Assembly (NCBI GenBank): GCA_029561355.1
Contig: JAKQJD010000356.1
Location: 1 to 64,000, forward strand
DNA length: 64,000 bases
Direction of reading: 5' to 3'
Origin: Bacteroidota bacterium
GTDB lineage: Bacteria > Bacteroidota > Bacteroidia > Chitinophagales > Saprospiraceae
Shown: in pieces, positions 45,301 to 60,300 of the stretch
How the letters are laid out: every line of letters starts with the position of its first letter
Position numbering within the stretch: the stretch's first letter is position 1
The notes under the pieces: model-generated
What the model was told of the DNA's origin: nothing
Seen by the model: the letters and a program-made list of their open reading frames with translations, nothing else
Database searches by the model: none
Position numbers and translations under genes: made by a program

Positions 45301-48300
45301 ACGGAGCCGTTCCGCCGGTTACATCTACTGTGATGGTACCGTTTGATGCGTTGCAGGTAGCAGGTGTTGCTGTAGCGGTAGCAGAGATATTTTGTCCCTG
45401 TGTAACCACTGCCGTTACCATAGCCAAACAGTTGTTTCCGTCTTTCACCGTCACGTTGTAAGTGCCCGGCTGGAGGTTCGGAATCATGAAGGATGGCGTC
45501 GCACTATTGCCTGTACCCGAGGTAGGACCGCTCCAGTTGTAGGTATAGTTCGCGGAACCATTTACAACCGTTACGGTGATCTTACCGGGCTGACCGTTGC
45601 AACCGGCGGCAGTTGGAGTCGCCGTTGCCGTAATACCGGACGTTTGTGTAATCGTAGCAGTCGTGGTTGTCGTACAGCCGTTGCTGCTGGTAATCGTCAG
45701 GGTGTACATACCGGCGCTCAGGTTGCTGATCGTAAACGGTTCGCTTACGATATTGCTTCCGCTACCAGGTGTGCCGCCATTCAACCAGTTGTAACTGAAC
45801 GGCTGCGTACCGCCGGTCACATCTACCGTGATCGTTCCGTTGTTGTCGCCGCAGGTTGCAGGCGTAGCAATGGAAGTTGCCGTGATACCGCCGGACTGTG
45901 TAACCGTTACACAAGCCACAGCCGTACAGCCGTTGGCGTTGGTTACCGTGATGCAGTACTCGCCACCGGCCAGGCCGGAGATCGTGAACGGTTCAGTGAA
46001 CGTTGAACCCGTTCCGGCGCCGGCCCAGGTGTAAGGAGCCGTGTTACCACCACCCGTTACATCTACCACGATGCTTCCGTTGGCAGCCACACAGGTTGCG
46101 GGCGCAGCAGTAGCCGTGATGGTAAACTGTGCAGGTTGACCTACCGTCGCACAAACCGTTGCCGTACAGCCATTTCCGCTAGTCACCGTTACGCAGTAGT
46201 TACCTGCTGCCAGACCGGTGATGGTGAATGGTTCGCCGTTGATCGGTCCGCCGTTGCCGGTCGTGTTGTTACCGGTCCAGTTGTACGTGTAGTTCGGAAT
46301 GCCGCCCGTTGCGTCGACGGTAATTGTTCCGTCTTGTGCGCCGAAGCAGGTTGCCGAAGTGGTCGAAGCCGTTACCGAGAAACTGTTCGTTTGCGGTACG
46401 GTGATGCTGACGTTGGTCGAGCAGCCGGTCGCATCCGTGATCACGATATTGTAGGTTCCGCCGGCCAGGTTGCTGATCGTGAACGGTTCCGTCTGAGAGG
46501 TGCCGTTGCCGGCGCCTGTCCACGTGAACGGAGCAGTACCACCAGTTACGTCGACGGTAATCGTACCGTTCGATGCACCGCATCCCGCAGGCGTTGCCGT
46601 AGCCGTTGCAGACAATGTGCCGCCACCCAGAACAGTTGCCGAACTGGTTTTGGTACAGCCGTGCGAATCCGTCACAGTCACCGTGTAGGTTCCTGCTACC
46701 AGACCGGTCAGGTCCTGCGTAGTCTGGTTATTCGACCAGTTGTAGGAGTATCCTGGTGTACCGCCGGAAACGCTCAGGTTGATCGTTCCGTTGGCGCCCG
46801 AGCATCCTGCAGGTGATACTGCGGTTGTCAGGGTAATCGCAGGCGGGTTACCAAGTATTCTGAACAGGGTGGCCGTACAGAACGTAGTCAGGTCCGTTAC
46901 CACCACTGTATATGTTTTAGCAGACAGGCCGCTGATGTCCTGCGTTTCCTGGAAGAAACCGCCGGAAGCCGTCCATGCGTACTGGTAGGTGCCGGTACCA
47001 CCGGATACTGTCAGGTTGATCGCGCCGTCCGAACCACCCGGGCAATTGATCGGTGTGATCGTTGCCGTGAGCGAGAGCGGTTGCACGTTCGGCAGGGTAG
47101 CCGTTTTCACTGCAGTACATCCGTTGGCGTCTGTTGCCGTTACCGTGTAGGTACCTGGAACAATGTTGAAGATACCAGGTGTGTTGGCGCCGTTCGACCA
47201 CAGGAAGGTGTAACCCGGGGTACCGCCGTTTGCCGTTGCGCTTAATCCGCCCAGCGAGCTTTGGCAGCCCGGGGTTGGGATATTGATAAACGCTTGCAGT
47301 GGCGTCGGTTGACCTACAGTAGCCGTCAGTGTTTTCGTGCACCCTTTTGTATCTGTCACCGTCACCGTGTAGTTACCTGCCGTCAGGTTGTTGAGGTCTT
47401 CCGAAGAAGTACCGTTCGACCATTGGAAGGTATAACCCGGTGTACCGCCGCTGACTGTGAGGTTGATGGAACCGTTGGAGCCACCGTTGCAAGTCACTTT
47501 CACCGTAGTTGCAGACAGGGTAATCACTGGCGGTTGACCTACTGTTGCAGAAGTTGTCTTCGTACAAGTGTTGGCATCCGTTACCGTTACCGTGTAAGTA
47601 CCAGCAACCAGGTTGAAGTTGTCCTGCGGGTTATTGCCGCCTGGGATGTTCGACCAGTCGTATGTGAAGTTCGGCGTGCCGCCGCTTACCGTCAGATCGA
47701 TCGAGCCGGTATTTCCACCGTTGCAAAGTACATTCGTGACATCTGTGGCCAGTACAATTTCAGGCGATGTGATGATCGTCGCAGAAGTTGTGCCTGTGCA
47801 GCCGTTCGCATCCGTAACCGTTACCGTGTAGGTGCCTGCTGCCAGGTTGACCGGGTTTTTCAGCGTCGTGCCGTTCGACCACAGGTAAGTGTAGTTCGGC
47901 GTGCCGCCTGTAACCGTCAGGATAATACCTGCGTTGGTACCGCCGATACAAGCCGGGCCGGTCGGAACAGCCGTCAGTGTCATTACCGGCGGTTGCGTAA
48001 CTGTTGCGGAAGTGGTTCCGGTACAGCCGTTGGCATCCGTTACCGTTACCATGTAAGTTCCGGCAGGAACGTTGTTCAGGTCTTGTGTGAGAGCACCATT
48101 CGACCACAGGTAAGTGTAATCCGGCGTAGCACCGCTCACGCTCAGGTTCACACCGCCGTTGGCGCCGCCATTGCAGGAAACCGGTGAAGGCACCACACTG
48201 AGTACCAGTGCCGTCGGCTGGGTCACCACTGCCGTGCGGGTTTTCGAGCAACCCTGGCTGTCCGTTACCGTTACGAAGTAAGTGCCTGCGGTCAGGCCGC

Positions 48301-51300
48301 TGATATCCTGAGCACTGCTTCCGTTCGACCAGTGGTAAGTGTAGCCGGGGGTACCGCCTTCCACTACCAGATCTACAGCACCGTTGTTGCCGTTGCGGCA
48401 GGAAACCGGCATTACATTGACCGACAGGACAATGATCGGCTCGATGACCGTTGCGCTGGCTACTGCCGTGCAACCATCCTGGTCGGTGACGGTAACGGAA
48501 TAGTTACCGGCGCCCAGACCGCTGATGTTTTGCGTGCCGGCGTTGTTCGACCAGTGGAACGTGTAGCCAGGTGCGCCACCTGTAACCGTCAGGGTTACTG
48601 CGCCATCCGTATCGTCTTCGCAGGTAGTCGGTGTCGGCGTAGCCGTCAGTTCGATACCCGAGATTTGCGTGACCGTTACCACTTTCACCATCGTGCAACC
48701 TTTGGAATCGGTTACCGTAACGGTGTAGTTACCGGCGGTGAGGTTGGTGCGGTTTTTCACATTATTCACTCCGGAAATATCAGCCCAATCGTAGATGTAG
48801 GCTGGTGTGCCGCCCGATACGAAGAGGGTGATAGAACCATCGTTGCCACCGTTGCAGGCCGTAACCGGTTCTGTTTCCGCGTCGATCACGATGATATCCG
48901 GCTGGATAATCGAACGTTCGCGAACAGCGGTACAGCCGTTTGCATCGGTAATCGTTACTGTATAAGTACCTTCTGCAAGGTTGTTGAGGTCCTGCGTAAG
49001 AGCGCCGTTCGACCACAGATAAGTGTAGGTCGGGGTACCGCCGGTTACCGTCAGGTCGATCGCGCCGGTGGTTCCGCCGAAGCAGTTCACATCGGTTACG
49101 ACGAGCGTCGGGTTGAGTGCGGTCGGTTGTGTTACCGTGCGCGTCAGGACTGCCGTACAGTTGTGCGAATCAGTTACCGTTACCGTGTAGGTGCCTGCGC
49201 TGATACCGTTCAGGTCTTCGGTGGTTTCACCATTCGACCACAGGTACGTGTATTCAGGTGTACCGCCGGTGACAGTGATATTGATCACACCGTTTTCTCC
49301 GTCATTGCAGGAAACATTCGTTACCACTGCGGAAGGCGTGAGTACCGGAGGCTGACCTACCGTAGCCGTTTTGAATACTTTACAACCCAGTGCGTCGGTT
49401 ACAGTCACCGTGTAGGTGCCTGCCACAACGTTGGTCAGGTTTTGTGCAACCGCACCGTTCGACCACAGATATGTGTAGTTCGGCGTGCCGCCGTCTACCG
49501 TGAGGAAGATCGCACCGGTGTTGCTGCCGTTGCAGGCTGCATTTTGTACATCGGTGGTAGCCACGAGGGTCGTATTTTCCGAAACCGTTTCGGTTGTCGT
49601 AGAAATACAGCCTTTCGAGTCGGTTACCGTTACCGTGTAGATGCCTGCGGTCAGAGCGGAAACATCCTGGGTGACAGCGCCGTTGGACCACAGGTAAGTG
49701 TAGCCTGGCGTACCGCCCGATACCGTCAGGTTGATCGTGCCATTGTTGCCTCCGTTGCAGGAAACATCCGTGCTGGTGGAAGTCAGATCGAGGGCGGTAG
49801 GTTGATCTACCTGACCGTTGATGACTTTCGTGCAGCCGTGGCTGTCCGTCACCGTTACGAAGTAGTTGCCGGCCGTCAGACCGCTTACGTCCTGCGTAGT
49901 TGCACCGTTCGACCACAAATATGTGTAGCCTGGCGTACCACCGCTGACGAGCAGGTCGATCGAACCATTGTTACCACCGTTGCAGGATACGTCCGTCACA
50001 TTTACGTCGAGCACAATATCGGCCGGCTGAATGATGAAGCGGGTGATCAACTGCGCACAGTTGTTCATGTCTTTGACCGTCACCGTGTATTCACCGGAAA
50101 CGAGGTTGAAAATATCTTCCGTCGTTTCGCCATTCGACCACGTGAAGGTGTAAGCAGGCGTACCGCCGCTCACCGTCAGGTTGATCGCACCGTCGGAACC
50201 GCCGAAGCAGGTTACCGGCGTGAGCGATGCCGTTACGTTGAGAGCCGTCGGTTGCGTTACCGTAGCCGTGGTGGTAGCCGTGCAACTGTGTGCATCTACT
50301 ACCGTCAGCGTGTAAGTACCGGCAACGATGCCCGTCAGGTCTTCCGTGTTGGCGCCGTTCGACCAGGTAAAGATGTACGGCGTGGTTCCGCCGGTCACCG
50401 TTGCGTTGATCGCGCCGGTAGCGTCACCGAAGCAGAGTACATTCGTTACCGTACGTGTTACCGTCAGTGCGTCGATATCGCCCACCGTAGCGGTGGTTGT
50501 TTTCGTGCAACCGTTGGCATCCGTTACCGTTACGGTGTAGGTGCCGGCCGTTACATTTAACAAATCTTGCGAAGTAGCGCCGTTCGACCACAGGTAAGTG
50601 AACGAAGGTGTTCCGCCCGTTACTGTAAGGTCGACTGCACCGGAATTGCTGCCGTTGCAGGAAGGTGTTTCCGTCGTAACACTCAGTTCGATGGCAGGCG
50701 GTTCCGTAATGGTGGTGGACGTGGACGTCACACAGTTGTGCGAATCCGTTACCGTTACCGTATACGTTCCCGGAGCAAGTCCGCTGATATCTTCCGTTGT
50801 CGGGCCGTTCGACCAAACGTAGGTGTAGCCCGGCGTGCCGCCCGTAACCGTCAGGTTGATGATACCGTTGTTGAAACCGAAGCAGGTTACATTGGTAACA
50901 CTTACCGCCGGTGTCAGCGGGTCCGGTTGCGTTACTGTTGCCTGTGTCGTCGTGCTGCAGTTGTGCGAATCCGTTACCGTTACCGTGTAAGTACCGGCAG
51001 GGACATTTGCCAGATCTTGCGTCACAGCGCCGTTCGACCACAGGTACGTGTAGCCTGGTGTACCGCCATTTACTGTCAGGTCAACCGAACCGTTCGTACC
51101 GCCGAAGCAGGAAACATTGCCTGCGATTGTGCTGGTCGTGAGCGCAAGTGGCTGCGTTACCGTTGCCGTGGTGCTGGCCGTGAAGCCGTGTATATCCGTT
51201 ACCGTTACCGTGTAGGTACCCGGAGCCAGATTGACCAGGTCTTCCGTGACAGCGCCGTTCGTCCAGACGAACGTGTACGGAGCAGTACCACCGGTAACCG

Positions 51301-54300
51301 TGAGGTCGATGGAACCGTTTTGTGCACCGAAGCAGGAAACGTCAGCGACCAGTTCATCCAAAGTAATATTCACATAGAAACCGGCATCGATGGTGATGTT
51401 GTTCTCACCAGGCGTCAGGTTTTCTATCGGAGACATCAGTGTATTTACGTCTGCATCGCTGTCGGTTGCATCATTCGCACCCTGATCGGCAGGCGACGCA
51501 AAGTAGTTGGCTCCCGGTGAGGAGAACGTTACTTTGTAAGTGCCCGGATTCAGGTTGGTGAACAGGTAGCCACCGTTGCCATCCGTAATATCCGTCAGGT
51601 TGACCGGCAGGCCGTTCACCGTTGTTCCGGTGAGGGTTACGTTAATACCCGGGATACCGAGTTCGTTGCCATCCTGAATACCGTCTTTGTCGATATCGTA
51701 CCAGACGAAGTCGCCAATGGAGGCATTGCCCTGGAAGCCGGCGTCATATGTATCGTTATTTTCACCGGACGTCAGCGTTTCAACCGGCGTCATCAGCGTA
51801 CCAGGATTGATATCGCTGTCTGTCGCGTCGTTACCACCCTGATCCTGCGGGGTCGGCGTATAGCCGGCCGGCTGGCCGAAGGTCAGTTTATACGTGCCGG
51901 GTTCGAGGCCGGTGAACGAGTACTCACCGTTCGGGCCCGTCGTCGTGTTCAGGGTAACAGGTGTGCCGTCGCCGGTGGTACCGGTGAGGGTAACAGGTAC
52001 GTTCGGGATACCCGGTTCGCCGAAGTCTTGTACACCGTCGCCATCGGTATCATTCCACACAAAGTTGCCGATAGAGGCAGGCAGGAAGAAGCCGGCATCA
52101 TACGTCAGGTTAGACTCCCCTGCGATCAGCGTTTCGGGTGCAGTTTGTTGCGTACCCGTTGCTGCGTCGCTGTCTTTGGTATCGTCTCCACCCTGATTCG
52201 GTGCGGTCAGAACGTATCCGCCGGCAGGTGTGCCGAACGTTACGGTGTAGGTACCCGGTACCAGTCCGGAGAACAGGTAGAAGCCCGTTCCGTTGGTCGT
52301 GGTATTCAGTGTTACCGGATTGCCGTCAATGTTAGTACCGTTCAGGGTAACCGGCACGTTCGGGATACCCGGTTCGATGCCGTTCTGAATGCCGTTACCA
52401 TCGAGGTCGTTCCATACGAAGTCGCCGATTTCAGCGCAACGGTTCGGAACCACTGTTACGGTTACCTCGTCGTTGTTGCCAACGTTGCCGACAAACATTT
52501 CAGCGCCGGTAATCGGATCGACGTACCATACTTCACCCATATCGTTGGCGATGTTCACCGTGGTCTGGTTGATGACTTTGGTGTACTGCCATTTGAATTC
52601 CTCGTCCGATTTCTCGTCGTTGTTATTGTCTACGAATTCGAGAACGCAGTCGCCGTCGAGGTCGCACAAAGTATTGCTGTTTTGTGCGCAGGAAACCCAG
52701 TACTGACCGTTGCAGACAAACGTGCCCGGCATGTTGTTATCCATGGCCATGACGTTGCGGATTTCGATACCCGGTGCGCCACCCAGCATGCGGGTGATCA
52801 GCGTGTAGGTCACTTCTTCACCTGCGCAGATCTCCGTTTTGTCGGCCGATTTATCCATGTTGATAAATACGCCCGTGTAGTTCGACGGATCTTCATCGGT
52901 TACCGGAGTACCTACCGGTGTACCGGTGTTGTCTACCGGCTGACCGCTGACGGAGCCCAGGTTGTGGTACATACCGCGTATGGCCGTGCCCGTTTTGGTC
53001 AGCGTCGTGCTGGCGCCGGCTGCGAGGAACGGAATCGTTCCGATCACGCCCTCATGGTCGTCCGTAACAACTACGTTCGTCAGGTCGAGGGTACCGGTGT
53101 TGGTCACTGTATAGGTCCAGGTAACGATCGGAGCCACGTTCGGAACCAGAATGATTACACCCGGAGCGTTGTCCGCATCCTGACCGTTGGTGTATTTTTC
53201 AATATCAACGGAAGGTGTGTGCTGGATCGGAATGATTTCGTCGTCCTGGTCGTCCTCGGTCGGAACGTCGTTGTTCGGTGTAGAATCTATGTCGTCGCCG
53301 TCGTCAGTGGTGATTTCGGCTTCATTTGTAAGTGTCAGGCCTGTGAAGTTGGCGTTGATCTTCGTTTTCACGATGAAGGAAACGCTCTGGCCTTCAAGCA
53401 GGCTTGGGATCGTGTAGGTACCGTTGCCGTTGTTGATCACGCTACTGCCGTTTGCATCGAATCCGATGATCGTCAGGCCCGTTTGCGGGCGATCCGTAAC
53501 AACCACGTTGGTTGCAGGCAGGCCGCCTTCATTCGTAACTGTGATCACGAAGTCGACGTTGGCGCCCGGAGCGAACGGACCAGGCGTACCCGGGCTGAGC
53601 GCTTTGTCCAGCGCCAGGTCGTATTGACCGTAGCCGGCATCGATGGTGTTGTCGGTTTCACCACTGGTCAGCACAACCGGCGGGGATTGACCCGTTACCG
53701 GATTGGCGTCGGAGTCGTCGGTGTCGTCGCCGCCCTGATCCTGTTCGGTGTTATCATAACCGGTAGGCGTGGTGAAGGTCACTACGTACGTTCCCGGTTC
53801 GAGGTTGGTGAAATGGTATTCACCGTTCGGGCCGGTCGTCGTGGTCAGGTTGACAGGTGTACCGTCGCCGGTGGTGCCCGTCAGGGTAACCGTTACGTTC
53901 GGAATGCCAGGCTCACCGAAGTCCTGCGTACCGTCGCCATCTGTGTCGTTCCAAACGAAGTCGCCCAGTGCGGCAGGCAGGAAGAAACCGGCGTCGTAAG
54001 TCAGGTTGGATTCACCAGCCGTCAGTACTTCATTCACAGTCATTTGTGTGCCGGGCATGGCATCGCTGTCGGTCTGGTCGTTGCCGCCCAGATCATTACC
54101 GGTCAGGATGTAGCCGCCTGCAGGTGTGCCGAAGGTCAGTTTGTACGTACCCGGTTCGAGGCCGGAGAACAGGTAATTGCCGGAGCCGTTGGTAGTCGTT
54201 GTCAGCGTAACCGGTGTGCCGTCGCCGGTTGTACCGGTGAGGGTTACCGTTACGTTCGGGATACCCGGTTCGCCGAAGTCCTGTACGCCATCGCCGTCGA

Positions 54301-57300
54301 GGTCGTTCCACACGAAGTTGCCGATTTCGGCAGCCTGGAAGAAGCCGGCGTCGTAGGTCGGGTTGTTTTCACCCGAAGTCAACGTTTCGTTCGGAGTCAT
54401 CAACGTAGCAGGATTCACATCGCTATCCGTGGCATCGTTACCACCCTGATCCGGTGCTGTCGTTGTAAATCCGACAGGCTGGCCGAAGGTCAGTTTATAG
54501 GTACCCGGTTCGAGGCCTGTAAACGAGTAACCGCCGGTTGGGCCGGTCGTCGTGGTCAGGTTGACCGGAGTGCCGTCGCCCGTGGTACCGGTGAGGGTCA
54601 CGGTTACGTTCGGGATACCCGGTTCGCCGAAGTCCTGTACGCCGTCGCCGTCGAGGTCGTTCCACACGAAGTCGCCGATAGAAGCAGGCTGGAAGAAGCC
54701 GGCATCGTACGTCGGGTTGTCTTCGCCGGAAGTCAGCGTTTCGGTCGGCGTCATGAACGTCACAGGATCGATATCGCTGTCCGTTCCATCATTGCCACCC
54801 TGATCGGCAGCGGTAGGTATGAAGCCGCCGGCAGGCTGGCCGAAGGTCAGTTTGTAGGTACCCGGTTCGAGGCCTGTAAACGAGTAACCGCCGGTAGGGC
54901 CGGTCGTCGTGGTCAGGGTAACCGGAGTGCCGTCGCCGGTGGTGCCCGTGAGGGTCACCGGTACGTTCGGGATGCCCGGCTCGCCGAAGTCCTGTACGCC
55001 GTCGCCGTCCGTGTCTACCCAAACGAAGTCACCGATAGAAGCAGGCTGGAAGAAGCCGGCATCGTACGTCAGGTTGGATTCGCCCGGGGTCAGGATTTCA
55101 TTCGGCGTCATGAACGTCACCGGATTGATATCGCTGTCGGTATTGTCGTTGCCGCCCTGGTCTGGTGCGCTTGGCACAAAACCGGCAGGCTGGCCGAAGG
55201 TTACTTTGTAGGTACCCGGAACGAGGTTCGGGAACAGGTATTCACCGTTCGGGCCGGTCGTCGTGGTAAGGTTCACAGGGACGCCCAGTTGATCGACACC
55301 GGTCAAAGTCACCGGTACGTTCGGGATACCTGGTTCGCCGAAGTCCTGTACGCCGTCGCCGTCGAGGTCATTCCATACGAAGTTACCGATTTCAGCAGGG
55401 ATACAACTCATCGGAGCATCGTAGGCATCTGCGAATGTTTTCGAGCAGTTGGCATTGAATGCCGCCGTTACGTCCACATCTGCTGCACCGTTGGAAATGA
55501 GGCCCGTGATGGTGGCCGTTTGTGTACCGTTGGAACCCGGAGTGATACTGATGGTAGCAGAACCGCCTTCAGTGGTGGTTACTGTGATCTGGTTCGTCGG
55601 TGCATTCGTCCACGAAACCGTTACCACAACGGAGTAGGTGTTGTTGGCAGGGTTACAGTTGGATGCAACTGCACTGACTACAGTAATAGTAGGTTGAATG
55701 ATCGTCGCGCTCGCAGTTTTGGTACAGCCGTTGGCATCCGTTACCGTTACCGTGTAGGTGCCTGCACCCAGACCTGTGAGGTCTTGTGTGGTAGCGCCGT
55801 TCGACCACAGGTAAACGTATGGCAGTGTGCCGCCGCCGACTGTGAGATCGATAGAGCCATCCAAGGCGCCTGTGCACGAAGCCGGGGTTGGAACAGCCGA
55901 TGCCGTGAGTACCGGCGGTTCGGTGATCGTTGCCGAGGTCGTTTTGGTGCAGCCGTTGGCGTCCGTTACCGTTACGGTGTAGGTGCCAGCGGTGCGACCG
56001 GACAGGTCCTGCGTGGTAGCGCCCGTAGACCACAGGTAAGAGTAGCCCGGTGTGCCGCCGCTCACCGTCAGGTCAACAGCACCGTTGTTGCCACCATTGC
56101 ACAGGATATTGGTTACCGAAGTAGTCAGCACGATAGCCGGCGGTTCGGTAATGGTTGCGCTCGTCGTTTTAGTACAGTTATTGGCATCGGTGACGGTCAC
56201 GGTATACGTGCCGGCCACCACGCCGTTCAGGTCTTGTGTTGTTGTGCCGTTCGACCACAGGTAGGACAGGACGCCCGTGCCGCCGGTAGCGGTGAGGTCG
56301 ATCTTGCCGTTGCTGCCGCCGTTGCAGGTTACATTAGTAACGATGGTGCTCAACGTGATCTGCGGCGGTTGTGTCAGCAGGATGCTCACGGCTTTCGTGC
56401 AGCCGTTGGCGTCCGTTACCGTCACCGTATAAACACTGGAAGTCAGATTGCTGATGTCTTCCGTTGTTGCGTTGTTCGACCAAACGTAGGTGTAAGCAGG
56501 CGTGCCGCCGCTCACCGTCAGGTCGATGGCGCCGTTGTTGCCACCGTAGCAGGCCAGGTTCACCACCGAGAACAATACCTGAATATCGTTCGGCTGAGTG
56601 ATGGTAGCCGTGGCGGTTGTGGTACAACCGTGCGTATCGGTGATCGTTACGGTGTAGGTACCGGCCGTGCGGCCTGTCAGGTCCTGCGTTGTTGCACCGT
56701 TGCTCCACAGATATGTGTAGCCTGGTGTGCCGCCGGAAACAGTGAGATCGACCGAACCGTTTGCCATACCGAAGCAGGTTACGTTGGTCGGAACAGCCGT
56801 AGCCGTGAGGGCCGGCGGTTCGTTCACGGTAGCAGTCGCAGATTTGGTACAGCCGTTGATGTCGGTTACTGTCACGGTGTAGGTACCAGCCGTCAGGTTA
56901 TTCAGATCCTGTGTGGTTGCACCATTGGTCCATGCGTAGGTGTAAGCAGGCGTGCCGCCGCTCACTACGAGGTCGATAGAACCGTTGTTACCGCCGTTGC
57001 AGAGTACGTGTACCGGTGTAGTTGCAAGAACGATCGGCGAGTTTTCAGAAACTGTTGCGCTGGTTGTTTTAGTACAACCGTTGGCATCCGTTACCGTCAC
57101 CGTGTAGGTTCCGGCGGTCAGGCCGCTCAGATCCTGCGTGGTAGCGCCGGTGTTCCACAGGTAGGTGTAACCCGGTGTTCCGCCGCTGACCGTCAGGTCG
57201 ACGGCGCCGGTATTGGCACCATTACATGCTACGTTCGTTACCGAAGTAGTCAGGTTGATGGCAGTAGGTTGCGTGATGGTTGCAGTGGTAGATTTGGTAC

Positions 57301-60300
57301 AACCGTTAGCATCCGTCACTGTCACCGTGTAGGTACCCGCTGTGCGGCCTGCGAGGTCTTCGGTCGTTGCACCGTTCGACCATGCAAATGCGTAAGGCAG
57401 GGTGCCGCCGGTAACAGTCAGGTCGACTGCACCGTTGTTGCCGCCGTTGCACAATACATTGGTAACAGCCGTGCTCAGTGCCAGTGCCGGTGGTTCGGTG
57501 ATGGTAGCCGAAGTTGTTTTCGTGCAACCATGCGTATCCGTTACGGTCACGCTGTAGGTACCGGCCGTGCGGCCTGTCAGGTCCTGCGTCGTTGCGCCGT
57601 TGCTCCACAGGTACGTGTAGCCCGGCGATCCGCCGCTGACCGTGAGGTCGATGGCGCCGTTGCTGCCGCCATTGCACAATACATTGGTGACGGAGGCGCT
57701 CAGCACGAGTGCCGGCGGTTCCGTTACCGTTGCGGTTGCGGTTTTGGTACAGTTGTTCGCGTCGGTTACCGTTACGGTATATGTGCCGGCTACTACCCCA
57801 TTCAGGTCTTGCGTCGTTGTGCCGTTCGACCAGAGGTAAGAGTATGCGCCGGTGCCGCCGGTTACGGACAGATCGACTGCGCCGTTGCTACCGCCGAAGC
57901 AGGAAACGTTGGTTACCACAACAGTCGGGTTGAGTGCCGGTGGTTGCGTCGGCAGAATGCTGACTGCTTTGGTACAGCCATTTGCATCCGTTACGGTAAT
58001 AGTATAAGTTGTTGCAGTCAGACCGCTGATGTCTTCCGTCGTTGCGCCGGTCGACCAGAGGTATGTGTATGGTGTAGTACCACCCGTTACCGTCAGGTCG
58101 ATGGAGCCGTTGGCGCCACCGTTGCAGGACAGATTCATGACGGAGAATCCGATGGCGATGTCTGCCGGCTCAGTGATCGTAGCCGTTGCCGTTTTGGTAC
58201 AACCGTGCGTGTCGGTGATCGTTACCGTGTAGGTACCGGCCGTGCGACCCGTCAGGTCTTCCGTCGTTGCGCCGTTCGACCACAGGTACGTGTAGCCCGG
58301 TGTTCCGCCGCCAACCGTCAGGTTGATGGAGCCGTTGGACAAGCCGAAGCAGGTCACATTGGTCGGTACAGCCGTAGCGGTGATCGCAGGCGGTTCGGTG
58401 ATGGTCGCTGTGGCCGTTTTGGTACAGCCGTTCAGATCGGTGATCGTTACCGTATACGTACCGGCAGTGCGGCCGCTGAGATCCTGCGTCGTTGCGCCGG
58501 TGGACCACTGGTAAGTGTAGCCCGGTGTGCCGCCCGTTACGGTCAGGTCAATTGCGCCGTTGTTGCCACCGTTGCAGTTTACGTTGGTTACGCTGGTAGA
58601 CGGCGTAATTTCCGTAGGCTGATTGATGGTTGCTGTGGCAGTTTTGGTACAGAAATTAGCATCTGTTACCGTTACCGTGTAGGTGCCTGCGGTTACGCCT
58701 GTCAGGTCTTGCGTCGTTGTGCCGTTGGACCAGAGGTAGGAGTATGCGCCGGTACCGCCGGTGACGCTCAGGTCGATCGCGCCGTTGCTGCCACCGTAGC
58801 AGGTGACGTGCGTTACGGAAACGGTCGGGTTGATCGGAGGCGGTTGCGTCAGAAGGATGCTGACCGCTTTCGTACAACCGTTGGCGTCGGTTACGGTAAT
58901 GGTGTAGGTAGAAGAAGAAAGTCCGCTGATGTCTTCCGTCGTTGCGCCGGTCGACCAGTGGTACGTGTATCCAGGGGTACCGCCGCTTACCGACATATCG
59001 ATTGCGCCGTTGGAACCGCCGTTGCAGGACAGGTTCACCACGGAGAAGGCAATCGAGATTTCAGCAGGTTCATTAATGGTTGCGGTAGCCGTTTTGGTAC
59101 AGCCGTGCGTATCCGTGATGGTTACGGTGTATGTGCCGGCCGGGCGACCCGTCAGGTCTTCCGTCGTTGCGCCGTTCGACCACAGGAACGTGTAGCCCGG
59201 GGAACCGCCGCCTACCGTGAGGTTGACGGAGCCATTGGACAGATCGAAGCAGGTCACGTTGGTGGCAACAGCCGAAGCCGTCAGAACCGGCGGCTCAGTT
59301 ACCGTTGCGGTGGTAGTTTTGATACAACCGTTCGCGTCGGTTACGGTTACCGTGTAGGTACCGGCGGTCAGGCCGCTGATATCCTGCGAGGTAGCGTTGT
59401 TGGACCACAGATACTGGTAGCCCGGCGTACCGCCGCTGACTGTCAGGTCGATGGAACCATTGTTGCCGCCGTTGCACAGTACGTTCACCACCGTAGTGGT
59501 TGCCACGAGGGTGCTCGATTCGTTCACCGTTGCGGAAGTCACTTTGGAACAGCCGTTGGCGTCGGTTACCGTTACGGTGTAAATGCCTGCCGACAGACCG
59601 CTAAGGTCTTGTGTGGTGGCTCCGTTCGACCACAGGTAGGTATAGCCAGGTGTGCCGCCGCTGACCGTCAGGTCGATGGCGCCGGTGCTGCCACCGTTAC
59701 ATGGTACATTGGTTACGCTGGTAGTCAGGTTGAGCGCCGACGGTTCGGTAATCGTTGCAGTCGTCGTTTTCGTACAGCCTTTGATATCCGTCACCGTTAC
59801 CGTGTAGGTACCGGCTGTGCGGCCGCTGAGGTCCTGCGTGGTAGTGCCGTTCGACCACAGGTAGGTGTAAGCCGGATGGCCACCCGTTACCGTCAGGTCG
59901 ATCGCGCCGGTGCTGTTTCCGTTGCACAATACGTTCGTTACAGAAGTTGTCAGTACGAGCGGGTTGTAGAGGCAGTCGACATCGAAACCAGCATCGATGG
60001 TCTGATTGCTCTGACCGCTCGTGAGGGTTACCGGAGGAGACTGGCCTGTAACGATGTTGGCATCACTGTCTTTCGTATCGTCGCCACCCTGATCCACCGG
60101 AGAAGGCGTGTAACCTACTGGTTGTGTGAAGGTTACAACGTACGTACCCGGTTGCAGGTTATTGAAATGGTATTCGCCGTTCGGGCCGGTGGTCGTGGTC
60201 AGGTTGACCGGCGTACCGCTACCGGTGGTGCCCGTGAGGGATACCGTTACGTTCGGAATACCTACCTCGGTTCCATCCTGCACACCGTCGTTGTCGGTAT

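Noticed and set aside
43885..59975. Regularly spaced repeats that could suggest a CRISPR array
   Set aside because: Unit length is ~225 bp, the units are coding and diverged, and there are no short identical repeats with unique spacers.
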